Position numbers and translations under genes: made by a program. A stretch of DNA of 64,000 nt from Ralstonia sp. NFACC01 (lineage in GTDB: Bacteria > Pseudomonadota > Gammaproteobacteria > Burkholderiales > Burkholderiaceae), in the NCBI RefSeq assembly GCF_900115545.1, contig NZ_FOWV01000010.1, positions 95,838-159,837 of the forward strand, given 5' to 3'. A model generated the notes under the pieces. That model did no database searches. It had not been told where the DNA came from and saw nothing but the letters and a program-made list of their open reading frames with translations. Shown piece after piece: positions 41,339-59,147 of the stretch; positions within the stretch are counted from its first letter, which is position 1, and each line of letters opens with the position of its first letter.

Positions 41339-43065
41339 AGCAAACCCTCCCCTCGGATCAGGCGACGCGCCATCGCCTCGACAAACTGTTCGTCCTGCCC
41401 GCGCGGGTGCCGCGCAAAAGCGAGGTGCAGATATTCGTGTGTCAGCGCGATGCGGTCTTCTTCGGTCGCGAGCCGGTGCACGTAGAGGCGGTTTCGGCGC
41501 GCGTCTGCGTAGGGCCGACCTTCGTGCACGACGCACACAGCGGGCAGCGGCGGTGTCTCGTAACCGGGCTCGGCAGCCAAACGCGCCGACCAACCTGGCG
41601 CGCGCGCCTGCAGCCACTGCTGCGCACCCGCCACCGGAGAGCAATCCCCCGCCACCGGGCTCTGGAACGACGTGAGCGTCGCCTGCGGCCACCACTGCGC
41701 GAGGATGGCGTCGAACCCCTGGCCACGTTGAGCAGCGGCGCGCGCGGCGGTCCAGCTCATCTGGCCGCGCGCGCTGATGGTGCTGTGGTACTGCACGGGC
41801 TGGCCTGTCAATACCAGCGTGTCGGTAAATTCGGCTGCGTTGCGGGCAGCGGCCAACGGCAGACGCGGCAGCACGCGCTGCGTGCGCGAACTGTCTGCGA
41901 TGCGGTAGCAGCCCTTGTCGCGCGAGGCGTGCTGCACGAGGTAGCTGCGCGCCGCTACGGCCAACGCGCGAGCGGCCTGCGGCTCGGCGAGTTCGCCTTC
42001 GCGCTCGACCACGCGCGCCACGTAGTCGTTCATGCCCAGGCGGCCAGTGATGACCGGCGTGTTGTTCTGGCGCGCGAGCGTCAACTCGCCCTTGCTCTCA
42101 ATGGGCAGCGTGTTGCCGTTGGCGAAGCGCACGGCGTAGCGGCCTTCCAGGCTACCGGCGGTGACCGGCTTGCCGCTGACGTCGCGCACCTCACGAATCG
42201 GATAACGCGCAAAGAAATCCACCACGACACAGGCATCGTCGTCGGGCACAGGCGTCTGCTCGATCAACGGCGTAAGGCGCGGTGCGGCGGCGGCCAGCAC
42301 CTGGTTGCTCGACCCGGCACCGCCCAGCCACACGGGCGTGCCGTCGGCCAGCCAGCCGGCGGCACCGCCGATCGACGCGCCGGGGCGCTGCGGGTCGGGC
42401 ATCGTCCACGTCTTGGCGCGCAGCAGGCCGCCGAAGTCCGACACCGTGCCCTCGCCACGCCCGACGGTCAGCACGGAAACGAGCGTTTGCGCCGCGGTCT
42501 CGCGCCCATCGGCCGGGACGGTGCGCAACGCGGTGAGCAGATCGGCGACCGGCACGCGATGCGTCGGTTGCATGGCGCGCAGATCGCGCAACCATGCGGG
42601 CGATCCTGCATGCTGCCAGAAGCGGCGCCAATCCGCGCGGTCCAGCCCGAGACGCGCCGGTTCGAAATAGCGTCCGCACGACTGGATGAGCGCGCGCTCG
42701 CGGTCGATGCTGTTGCCGGCGGTGCAGCAGTAGACCTCTTCGGCGTCGTTGCCGTGGCACGTGTAGTCGGGCGTGCTGATGCGGCGCGAGACGAGGTAGC
42801 TGTAGACGAAGAGCTTCCAGACGCTGCCGAGCGGTGTTTCGGCGTCGCGCGGCAAGGCGGTGGCTTGCGGCATACCGCCGGCCGGGTCAGCGCCGAATTG
42901 CCAGAGCTTGGCTTCGTCGCCTTGCAAAGCGGCATATCGCAGCTGCGGAACGGGCTGGCCAACCGGCGCGGCGATGGCGTGCCCAGCCTGCCCGGCAAGC
43001 ACGCAGGCGCCGGCAGCCCAGAACAGGCCGGTCAGCACACCACGCGCGAGCAGGCGGGAAGGCAT
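41335..43065 (-). CDS. yfaQ: YfaQ-like DUF2300 protein: PBP-like, SpoIID-like and HExxH modules
   Basis: This 576-residue exported protein has a signal peptide in residues 1-33. Its function is unassigned, but three modules can be read. Residues ~75-260 look like a penicillin-binding/beta-lactamase fold: SVWK (81-84, SxxK), ALIQSCGRYF (SxN-like, 125-134) and AKTW (217-220, KTG-like). Residues ~345-430 resemble SpoIID amidase/lytic enzymes: NDYVARVVEREGE, AARALAVAARSYLVQH, VQYHSTISARG. Residues 543-547 are HEYLH, a zinc-protease-like motif. It lies between yfaS and yfaP, with a 7-nt gap to yfaS. Activity of any module is inferred. Confidence 0.8.
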   Translation of the reverse strand: MPSRLLARGVLTGLFWAAGACVLAGQAGHAIAAPVGQPVPQLRYAALQGDEAKLWQFGADPAGGMPQATALPRDAETPLGSVWKLFVYSYLVSRRISTPDYTCHGNDAEEVYCCTAGNSIDRERALIQSCGRYFEPARLGLDRADWRRFWQHAGSPAWLRDLRAMQPTHRVPVADLLTALRTVPADGRETAAQTLVSVLTVGRGEGTVSDFGGLLRAKTWTMPDPQRPGASIGGAAGWLADGTPVWLGGAGSSNQVLAAAAPRLTPLIEQTPVPDDDACVVVDFFARYPIREVRDVSGKPVTAGSLEGRYAVRFANGNTLPIESKGELTLARQNNTPVITGRLGMNDYVARVVEREGELAEPQAARALAVAARSYLVQHASRDKGCYRIADSSRTQRVLPRLPLAAARNAAEFTDTLVLTGQPVQYHSTISARGQMSWTAARAAAQRGQGFDAILAQWWPQATLTSFQSPVAGDCSPVAGAQQWLQARAPGWSARLAAEPGYETPPLPAVCVVHEGRPYADARRNRLYVHRLATEEDRIALTHEYLHLAFARHPRGQDEQFVEAMARRLIRGEGLL

Positions 43066-43072
43066 CGCCAGA

Positions 43073-46000
43073 TCACTCCACCTTGAACGGATAGCTGGCC
43101 GTCTTGCCGTCGCCCTGGAACGCCTTGGCTTCCGGCTGGTACATGCGGAAGTAGCGCACCGGCGGCAACGCAAAGCGGCCCGGTAGCGAGAAGCGCACCA
43201 ACTGGCGCAGCACGGTCGGGCGCTCCAGGGCGGGCACCGGCTGGTTGTACGAGAGCTGGCCCATTTCGTAAGCGGCCTTGCGCTCGAACGCCTGCGCGCC
43301 GTTGCCTTCGTTCGGCTCGCCCTTCAGGCCGTCGATCTGGATGCCCCACGTGGTGGCCTCCACTTCGGCGCCCGGCGGCAGCGGCACTTCGACCAGGCCG
43401 TAACGATACGTGCCCTGGCGCGGCGTCAGCACCACCTCGTCGACGTAGAGTGCATTGCTGTCGAGCGTGTCGCCCGGCTTGACCGGTTTAGCGGTAAAGG
43501 CGATGCCGCTGCTGGTAGCGTCGGCCGCCGGCTGCTTAGGCGCCTTCGGATCGGCCTTGGCGGGCGCGCTGTCGATCGGCTCAAGACGGTACAGCTTGCG
43601 CTCCACCGTGATCGGCAGCTTGGAGGCCTCGGCCGCGCGGCTGCGGTACGACACGATGGCCGATTGCGTGGTCACGTCGGTCGGAGCCGCCGTCAGATCC
43701 AGCGCGGCGGGCACTTGCGCGCCGGTCCAGCGCCATGTCGGCACACCGACCGGAGAGCGCGTCGCCTGCCAGCCACCAGCCGAAACAGCCGGTTGGATGG
43801 CGGCAACGCTCGCGCCTTGCAGCCCGCCCAGACCCTTCTGCAGCCAGACCAGCGCGACAGCGCGATCCATCGTCGGCATGGCGGCGCTGGTGCGGGCCAG
43901 CAGTGGTGCCGGGTCGGTAGCCGAGCGCCCGCCGCCCATCAGCAGAAGGCTTTGCACCAGCGGCGAGGTGTCGGCGGCCAGCGCATTGCGGGCAGCAATG
44001 TCAGCAGAGACAAGCGCTTCCGGCACCGGCTGGCCGACTTGGCGCATCAGCTGTGCCGTCAGCACCGTCGCCACCTGGCGGCCACGCGGCGAATCCGGCG
44101 CCACGAAGATCAGGCTGTCGCCCGCGGCGGGGTCGGCGTCGGCTGAGGCCTTGGCCGCCTTGCCGCCGCTGGGCGCAAGCTCGTTCGCCACGCCTGAGAG
44201 CGGCGTCGCCACCGGCAAGCCCATCTCGTTGGCAAACCACAGCGCCAGCGCGCGGTGCAGCAGCGGCTCGTTCTGGCTGGTGCGCTTGTAGGCTTCGAGC
44301 ACTTGCTTCCAGTTGTCTGCCGGCAGGCTGATGCCGACCGAACGGCTGGCAAGCCAATCCGCGTAATACGCATACGACGTGATCAGCGCGCTGCTGGTAG
44401 TCAGTTCGCCCCACCAGCCGAAGGTGCCGTTGGTGCCCGCCAGCAGTGCCAGACGCTGGCGTTGCGTGCGCAGCAGCGCGTCGACGCCCTGGGTGCCGGC
44501 CGGGCCGCCGTCGCCCAGGCGCGTGCCAGTGGCCGCCAGACTCTGTTGGGCCAGTGCCAGCGGGATCAGGCGGCTGGCGGTTTGCTCCGCGCACCCATAC
44601 GGATATTCGATCAGGTCATCCGCCACACGAGCAAACTGGCTGGCCGTGTTGCCGACCACGCGCAGGCGCACGTCGCGCGCATCGGCCGGCAGGCCAAGCG
44701 GCAGGTGCGTGCCCTGCAACTGCGTGAGCGGGACGACGTTTTCACGGTCGGCCAGCCAGCCCGTTGCGTCCAGCTTGAGCGTGGTTTGCAGACGGTCCGA
44801 AACCTTGTCGTCCTGCTTCAGCTCGGCATTCACGACACCCGCCTGCAGCGCCGTGACGGGTGCGCGCAGGTAGTTGGCGCCGCGCTTGAGCGTCACGCGC
44901 TGGTTGATGTTCAGGCCAGCGCCCGAGACGATCCAGTCGGCGGTGATGTCCTTGTCGGTCTGGTTGAAGGCCACCATGTCCAGGCGCGGCTGATCGTTTT
45001 CGCGGAAGCGTTGCGGGCCCGTCCATTTCAGGTACAGCGGCTTGTCGGAGCGGATGCTCGCCGTGCGCTGGCCAACGATGCCGTCCGATGCGCCGGTGGT
45101 CGACACGGCGCGCACGGTGATGCGCCAGCGCGCCAGCGAATCCGGCATCTTGAAGGTCATGCGGGCGCGGCCATCGGCGCCGGTCTGCAGGTTGGCGACC
45201 CAGGCAGCGGTGTCCTTCTCATCGCGGCGCGGCCGCTCCAGCACCTTTACGCCGCGCTCGTTGTGACGGCCATACGTGCCGCCTGGCTTACCCGGCAGCG
45301 AGGCGAGCGCCAGGTCGTAGCTGATGAAACTCTGGCTCGACGTGGTGCGCACGCTGTTGCGGCGCGGGTGATAGAAGAAGTCGACGATGCTGGGCGCCAC
45401 CTCTGGCTGCAGCACGTAGATCATTTCGTCGACCACAGACACGGTCAGGTTGGCCGGCACAGGCTTGCCCGCCAGCGCGCTGGTCAAGTCCAGCGTGACG
45501 GTCTCGCCCGGCGCGTAGACGGCCTTGTCCGCATGCACGCCCAGGTCCAGCGTCGGTTGTGTGACGACAATGCCGGCGTTCTGGAACACCATGTCGCCGT
45601 CGCGCACGTACAGCACCGAGAACGTCATGTTGGGCGCGAACTCCGCGCCGATCTTGATGCGCGCGCGGTATTGCGACGGTGTAACCTTCTGCAGGCTCAG
45701 CCATTCGCCGCCGCGCGTGAGCAGCGCGTGGCGCTCGACCTTGTCGCGTTCGAGCGTGAGCAGCGCATCGTCCACCGGCAGCGGGAACGTGATCAGCGCT
45801 TCGGCCGTGTCGCCAATCTGGTAGCGATCGCGGTCGAACACCATTTCGATATTGCCCGGCACAGTCTGCACGCCATCGCCTGCCACCCAGTGGCTCGACG
45901 CAGCAAGCAGGTTGCCGGCGGCATCGCGCACCGACAGCGTGTACGAACCCGGCTGGTCAAACTTGACCGGGAACGTGGCGTTGCCCTTGGCATCCGGCGC

Positions 46001-47857
46001 GAGCGTGCCTTCGGTGCGCGTGCGCGTTTCCAGGCGCACCAGATCCCACTTGGCGGGCGGAGCGCTGGCTCCGCTTGTGCCACCCACAACCGGCATCGGC
46101 GTGAGCGTGAACGAGACGTTCTGCCCCGGCGTGGTGAAGTTCGACGTGGTCGACAGCTTGTACGGCGTGGCGCCACGTGCGATCAGCAGTTCGCGCGTGA
46201 CCTTCACGCGGTACGCTGCGCCATCGTTGGCAAACACGGTCACGACGTAGCGGCTCGGTTCCTTGGCGGCGGGCAGTTCCAGCTTGGCGTTGCCGTCCCC
46301 ATCGGTGGTCAGCTCCTGCTGCTCCAGCTTGACGGGGAACAGGCCCGCGTAACGCAGCTCGCCCTCCACCATCGTCACCTGTTGCGCGCGCAGACTGACC
46401 GATACCTTGCCGTTCTTGACCGGCTTGCCATCCGGATAGCGCAGGCTGATCTTGCCCTTGACCGCTTCGCCCGTGCCGTAGCTGGCCTTGTCCAGCGAGA
46501 GGTTCACGTCAAAGTGCGGCTTGATGTATTCGGCCACGCGGAAGGCGCCGCCATATGTGCCGCCGTTGTAGTCGAAGCGCAGCGAGTAGCCGCCGGCCGG
46601 TGCGTTGGACGGCAGCGTAAAGCGCGCATCGGCGCCCGCCTCGCCCGTCAGGCGCGTGGTCGACGTGGCCACCGGCGCACCATTCGGGTCGAGCACTTGC
46701 AGCTTGATGTCCCCAGCCGCCGGCACGGTCGATTCGGTCGCGTTCTTGAAGTTGCGGCCGATGAACTTGACGCTCACTTCGTCGCCGGGGCGATACAGCG
46801 GGCGATCGGTGAAGGCGTACAGCTTGGTGTTGTAGATCTCGCTGTCGTAATAGAAATTCTCGGAGATGAACACGCCGCCCGCGCGGTCGTTGCCGATCAC
46901 GTAGCTGCGTTCGGGCGAGACGTGGCGCAGGTCGGCCGTGCCGTCGGCTTCGGTGGTGCCCGAAGCGAGCACGCCTACGCCGTCGGTCCAGTTCACCGAT
47001 GCACCGCTGACCGGCTTGCCGCTCTTGCGCTCGGCCGTCCACACCATCATTCCCTGCGAAGTGCCCTTGGTGACGGCCACGGTGTCCGACACGAACAGCA
47101 GCGTGTGCGCACGGTACGCGCCAATCACCGCTTCAACGATGTACAGGCCGGCCGGCAGCTTGCCGACCGGAATCATCACGTTGCCGGCGTTCTGCGGCAT
47201 CCATTCGCTGCTGCTGCCTTCGAGCTTCACGTCCTTGGGCGGCGCGATCGGCTTGGCATCCCAGATCGGGTAGCGGAATCGGCCCAGCAGCTCGTAGCCC
47301 TTGAGCGGCGCGTACTGCGGGTTGTTCGAGAAGCGCGTGGGCGCGGTCATCTGGTCGCCCATGCTGAACTGCGGCGCGGTCTCCACGGCCTTGCTGCGTG
47401 TGGCGAACGACAACACGCGTTGCCAGGCACGGCGGGCTTGGCGCGTCCAGTTGTCCCACAGATAGGCCAGCGTGTTGGCCAGGCCTTCGCCCGTGTAGTT
47501 GGCCTTGACGTCGATGCGGTGCAGGTTCTTCTGCGCCTTCAGAAATTCCAGCGGCTGCGGCACGCGGTAGACGAGGATGTCTGCGCCGCCGTAGCGGGAG
47601 AGTTCGTCCTTGTATTCGCGACCCGGGGCTTCGAGGCGGACCAGCGCTTCCTGATCGGTGCCGTAGCTCGCATCCGACAAAAGGAAGAACGGCTGCCCTT
47701 TGATCGGCTCGTAGCCGCTGCCCGGCACGTCGAACAGCGTTGGGTTCGGCGCTTCCGGCGCATCGGCCGCGTGCGCTGTCGGCACCGAAGCGACCAACGC
47801 CAGCACCGTCACGCAGACGGCGGCAACGAGATTGAACGACAGCCAACGGTTGCGCAT
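43073..47857 (-). CDS. yfaS: Bacterial alpha-2-macroglobulin (YfaS/MagD-like)
   Basis: This 1594-residue periplasmic protein belongs to the alpha-2-macroglobulin family, large protease traps. It has a Sec signal peptide without a lipobox (unlike YfhM), then macroglobulin repeats (LYAFTDRPLYRPGDEVSVKFIGRN near residue 340). The family core follows (TFKMPDSLARWRITVRAVS). A thioester-type motif YGCAEQT is present with Cys1089 and Gln1092, followed by an alpha-helical thioester domain. It is the core of a six-gene operon whose MagD homologue in P. aeruginosa forms an inner-membrane complex and reacts with elastase. ATG at 47857 is chosen for its signal peptide. Confidence 0.93.
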   Translation of the reverse strand: MRNRWLSFNLVAAVCVTVLALVASVPTAHAADAPEAPNPTLFDVPGSGYEPIKGQPFFLLSDASYGTDQEALVRLEAPGREYKDELSRYGGADILVYRVPQPLEFLKAQKNLHRIDVKANYTGEGLANTLAYLWDNWTRQARRAWQRVLSFATRSKAVETAPQFSMGDQMTAPTRFSNNPQYAPLKGYELLGRFRYPIWDAKPIAPPKDVKLEGSSSEWMPQNAGNVMIPVGKLPAGLYIVEAVIGAYRAHTLLFVSDTVAVTKGTSQGMMVWTAERKSGKPVSGASVNWTDGVGVLASGTTEADGTADLRHVSPERSYVIGNDRAGGVFISENFYYDSEIYNTKLYAFTDRPLYRPGDEVSVKFIGRNFKNATESTVPAAGDIKLQVLDPNGAPVATSTTRLTGEAGADARFTLPSNAPAGGYSLRFDYNGGTYGGAFRVAEYIKPHFDVNLSLDKASYGTGEAVKGKISLRYPDGKPVKNGKVSVSLRAQQVTMVEGELRYAGLFPVKLEQQELTTDGDGNAKLELPAAKEPSRYVVTVFANDGAAYRVKVTRELLIARGATPYKLSTTSNFTTPGQNVSFTLTPMPVVGGTSGASAPPAKWDLVRLETRTRTEGTLAPDAKGNATFPVKFDQPGSYTLSVRDAAGNLLAASSHWVAGDGVQTVPGNIEMVFDRDRYQIGDTAEALITFPLPVDDALLTLERDKVERHALLTRGGEWLSLQKVTPSQYRARIKIGAEFAPNMTFSVLYVRDGDMVFQNAGIVVTQPTLDLGVHADKAVYAPGETVTLDLTSALAGKPVPANLTVSVVDEMIYVLQPEVAPSIVDFFYHPRRNSVRTTSSQSFISYDLALASLPGKPGGTYGRHNERGVKVLERPRRDEKDTAAWVANLQTGADGRARMTFKMPDSLARWRITVRAVSTTGASDGIVGQRTASIRSDKPLYLKWTGPQRFRENDQPRLDMVAFNQTDKDITADWIVSGAGLNINQRVTLKRGANYLRAPVTALQAGVVNAELKQDDKVSDRLQTTLKLDATGWLADRENVVPLTQLQGTHLPLGLPADARDVRLRVVGNTASQFARVADDLIEYPYGCAEQTASRLIPLALAQQSLAATGTRLGDGGPAGTQGVDALLRTQRQRLALLAGTNGTFGWWGELTTSSALITSYAYYADWLASRSVGISLPADNWKQVLEAYKRTSQNEPLLHRALALWFANEMGLPVATPLSGVANELAPSGGKAAKASADADPAAGDSLIFVAPDSPRGRQVATVLTAQLMRQVGQPVPEALVSADIAARNALAADTSPLVQSLLLMGGGRSATDPAPLLARTSAAMPTMDRAVALVWLQKGLGGLQGASVAAIQPAVSAGGWQATRSPVGVPTWRWTGAQVPAALDLTAAPTDVTTQSAIVSYRSRAAEASKLPITVERKLYRLEPIDSAPAKADPKAPKQPAADATSSGIAFTAKPVKPGDTLDSNALYVDEVVLTPRQGTYRYGLVEVPLPPGAEVEATTWGIQIDGLKGEPNEGNGAQAFERKAAYEMGQLSYNQPVPALERPTVLRQLVRFSLPGRFALPPVRYFRMYQPEAKAFQGDGKTASYPFKVE

Positions 47858-47865
47858 GAGTTTTT

Positions 47866-48570
47866 CTACCGTGTCAAAAAGGCCAGACGAAACACGCCGA
47901 TGAAGTTGGGGTTGCCGCTCTGCGGCTGCCAGCGCGAGTCTTTCCATTGCATCAGTTCAGAAACCGGGACCGCGCGCAGGCCGTTGTCGGTGCGGGTGAC
48001 GGTGCCGGTGTGGTAAGCGATGTAGCGATCCATCCAGATCATCAGATGCTGGTCGTCGCCTTGATCGAAGAAGAGCAGATCGCCCGGGAGTGCCTGGTTG
48101 ACATCCTTGGCGATGAAGCGGCTGTTCTGCTGGATGAGCCCAAGCGCCGAGACATACGCCCCGGTGCTGCCATCGAAGCGCGTCCACCGCTGCGTGAGCG
48201 TGCGCTGGGCAGGCGTGAGATTCAGTTCGGGCGGGAGTTGTCGTGCGGATTCCGCGTCGCGCATGCCGTTGGCGCGCAGCCACCGGGCGTCGTGCGTGCG
48301 CAGCGCCTCGCCGGCGGCAAAGCGCACGAGGCCGGCACAGTCGCGGTGTGTCCAGCGCGGGGTGGGGCCTTGGCGAAGCTGCTCGTTGACGATGCGGACG
48401 AACCACGCCCGGAACACGCTGGATTGGTCCGCAGTAAGGGCATCGGCATCCGCCGGAGCCGTGTCGGCCCAGCCCGACAGCGCATGTACAGACGGAGCGA
48501 GCAGGCAGGCGCTCGCCGCCGTCAACCAACGGCGGCGGTTCAACGCGGCGGCCTGGGCGCGCAACGTCAT
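47866..48570 (-). CDS. yfaT: YfaT-like DUF1175 protein with NlpC/P60-like Cys/His pair
   Basis: This 234-residue exported protein has an N-terminal signal with [20 protein letters not shown], possibly twin-arginine. The body contains [10 protein letters not shown] (Cys78), PGDLLFFDQ (162-170), QHLMIWM (His175) and IAYHTG. This order of Cys, PGD-L-F-F and His is that of NlpC/P60 cell-wall peptidases, though DUF1175 itself has no assigned activity as far as I know. Its start overlaps yfaA by 4 nt and its stop is 8 nt before yfaS, so translation is likely coupled. Confidence 0.8.
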   Translation of the reverse strand: MTLRAQAAALNRRRWLTAASACLLAPSVHALSGWADTAPADADALTADQSSVFRAWFVRIVNEQLRQGPTPRWTHRDCAGLVRFAAGEALRTHDARWLRANGMRDAESARQLPPELNLTPAQRTLTQRWTRFDGSTGAYVSALGLIQQNSRFIAKDVNQALPGDLLFFDQGDDQHLMIWMDRYIAYHTGTVTRTDNGLRAVPVSELMQWKDSRWQPQSGNPNFIGVFRLAFLTR

Positions 48571-50423
48571 TGCTGCGTGCTGGTGTTGTCTTCGGAGGCG
48601 GCCGCCGCAGCCGCTGTGGTCGGCGCATTCGCCGCAGGGGCTTGCGCTGCCGTTGCGTCAGCCGGCGGCGGCGTTCCGTCTCCACCGGCAGGCAGACCGC
48701 GTCCGCTGGAGAGCCACGTCACCGGCACCCAGCCACGCGACGACGGCACACCGCCATCCAACGCCAGTGACACCGGCGCATACCGCGACAACGCCTTGAG
48801 CTTCGGAAACAGATGCGTCTGCGCGGCGTTCAGGAACACCGCTTCCTGGTCGGCCGGCAGCGCGGCACCGGCTTCGCGGCGGACGAGCGGTGCGAGCGAT
48901 GCGGGCGTCATCGTCAGGACGATGCGATCGGTCTTGTCCTTCGGCAAGCTATCGGCCACGGCGGGGAAGCGCTTGGCGAGCACCGCCAGGGCGTCTTCGA
49001 CGAGACGCGCGTCCGGCGAGAACACGACCACATCGCCCGCAATGGCCAGCGTGACCGGGAAGTAGCGATCGGCCGACAGTTGCGCCGCAAACGGTGCTCC
49101 CGCCGATTGCGCGGTACCGTAGCGCGCGCTGACCGGGCGCTGCCACAGCGTGGCATTGGCGGGCCCTTGCTTTGTCGTCACCGGCAGGCGCTTGTACGGA
49201 CCGGACTTGTCGTCGGACTGCGCCTTGGTTTCATACGAACCGACGATCTGGCCAAACAGTGCTGCCATGGCCGGCTTGACCGCCTCGGCCTGCGACGCCG
49301 ACGACAGCTTCGCCACGAACAACGGCGCCACCAGCGACGATTTGCCGTACCAGCATGCTGCCGCCGGCCCCGCAAATGCATCGCCGACATGCGCGGCGGC
49401 TTCGCTGATCTCCTTGGCGTCGCCGGCCACGGACTTCAACAGCGTGCCGGCGGCTTTCCAGTCGACCGGCAGCGTCGCGCACGCAGCAGGATCAGACGGC
49501 AGCGCACGCCACAGGCCGGCGTTGTCCCACTTGGCAGAAAGCCGGGTCGGGTCGATGAGCGCGGCGCTCTGCCAGCCGTTGCCCGCGCCGTCCTTGGCCG
49601 AACCGAAGTCGAAACGCAGCGCTTCAATGCCGGGGAAGTATTGCTGATAACCGAACGACAGATAGTTGGCGCTCACCACAACGTGATGGCCCGTCGGCTC
49701 CTGCGCGGGCAGCGCGTACGCCGTGCCTTGCACATTGCGCTTGCCAGCATCGTCGGAGAACAGGGCCGCCAGCGCGTTCGCCTGCTTGGAAATCGGCTTG
49801 CCGTCCTTGTCCAGCAGCATGCCCGGCTCGGACAGCGCGATCAGCCGGTCGCCCTTGCTGGCAATCAGGATCGAACGCGTGGCCGAAAGCCTGAGCGCAT
49901 AGACCGGCGCGCCCGAATCGCCCAGCCCATCGGCGACCTTGCTGAGCTGCGCGTCGCTCGTCGCCACGGTGGCCACGGCTTCGAGCGCCTTGGCCAAGCC
50001 GTTGCGCTGCATCGAGAGCACCCAATAGCGCAGCTTGTCGTCCGGGCCACGCCACAGCATCACGCGGGCGGGCTCGTCAAACACGTGCTTGAGCACCGTC
50101 TCGGCCAGGTCGAGCTTCTGCTCGTACGCAAGGCGGCGCAGCGCACCGGCCACCGAGAGCCGGTCTTCGTTGCCTTCGTAATAAGCGACGAAATCTTCGG
50201 TCAGCACATCGCGCAGCAGCGGCACGCGCAGCACGTCGCGCGGCAGTTGCGACAGGCTTTGGCTGTCGATCAGGGCATCGGGATATGTCAGGTCGAGCTG
50301 GACCTGGCGGGCGTGCAGCGCGCGTGTGCGGCCAAACGGGTGCCAGACCATCTGCACCACCGCCGCGCCGGCAACGACCAGGGCGACCGCACCAACGGCG
50401 ATCTGCTTGCGTGTGAGCTTCAT
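48567..50423 (-). CDS. yfaA: YfaA-like DUF2138 membrane-anchored protein
   Basis: The first gene of the macroglobulin operon encodes 618 residues. One N-terminal hydrophobic helix ([21 protein letters not shown], about 7-27) is not followed by a cleavage site, so it is probably an inner-membrane anchor with a large periplasmic domain. That domain matches DUF2138 by its operon position and by blocks such as [15 protein letters not shown] and [21 protein letters not shown]. The C-terminus is Ala/Pro/Thr-rich. Function is unknown; in the P. aeruginosa mag system comparable proteins join the macroglobulin in a membrane complex. It overlaps yfaT by 4 nt. Confidence 0.82.
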   Translation of the reverse strand: MKLTRKQIAVGAVALVVAGAAVVQMVWHPFGRTRALHARQVQLDLTYPDALIDSQSLSQLPRDVLRVPLLRDVLTEDFVAYYEGNEDRLSVAGALRRLAYEQKLDLAETVLKHVFDEPARVMLWRGPDDKLRYWVLSMQRNGLAKALEAVATVATSDAQLSKVADGLGDSGAPVYALRLSATRSILIASKGDRLIALSEPGMLLDKDGKPISKQANALAALFSDDAGKRNVQGTAYALPAQEPTGHHVVVSANYLSFGYQQYFPGIEALRFDFGSAKDGAGNGWQSAALIDPTRLSAKWDNAGLWRALPSDPAACATLPVDWKAAGTLLKSVAGDAKEISEAAAHVGDAFAGPAAACWYGKSSLVAPLFVAKLSSASQAEAVKPAMAALFGQIVGSYETKAQSDDKSGPYKRLPVTTKQGPANATLWQRPVSARYGTAQSAGAPFAAQLSADRYFPVTLAIAGDVVVFSPDARLVEDALAVLAKRFPAVADSLPKDKTDRIVLTMTPASLAPLVRREAGAALPADQEAVFLNAAQTHLFPKLKALSRYAPVSLALDGGVPSSRGWVPVTWLSSGRGLPAGGDGTPPPADATAAQAPAANAPTTAAAAAASEDNTSTQQ

Positions 50424-50632
50424 GGAGGAATCGTCGGCAAGACTGGAGGGGCCGGCGACTTGCTGGAACCTGCTCCGCTGGAGGGCGCGCAGATTGTAAA
50501 AGTGCCGGTCTATAACCGCGAAATCATAGCGGTTGGCATGTTAAGGCGGGTTAACGTCTCAAGAAAATACGAATCGGGCGACGCCGGTGTTGTTTTTGAT
50601 GTCTGCACACAGCGCTGGAGAAGAACGCGGGC

Positions 50633-50659
50633 AAAAAAAAGCCCGGCACATGGCCGGGC
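50633..50659 (-). terminator. Terminator of the rpoBC operon
   Basis: On the minus strand GCCCGGC/GCCGGGC with a short loop is followed by T8. It lies 24 nt after the rpoC stop. The remaining upstream region of yfaA (50424-50632) holds TTAAC repeats (GTTAACCCGCCTTAAC) and no convincing promoter. Confidence 0.92.
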
Positions 50660-50683
50660 TTTGATGGTGTTGCTTGCGTTCGC

Positions 50684-54913
<4,230 letters not shown>

Positions 54914-55040
54914 TCCAAACTCCTTGAGTTTGAGGCTGGCGTCTTGGTGTGACCCAAAGGCGCCGACCCTAAATCTTCGTCAATGGCTGCTGTTACCAGG
55001 GCATGGCGATGTTGCCGCCACGCCCTCACCGCATCGGCGC

Positions 55041-59147
<4,107 letters not shown>

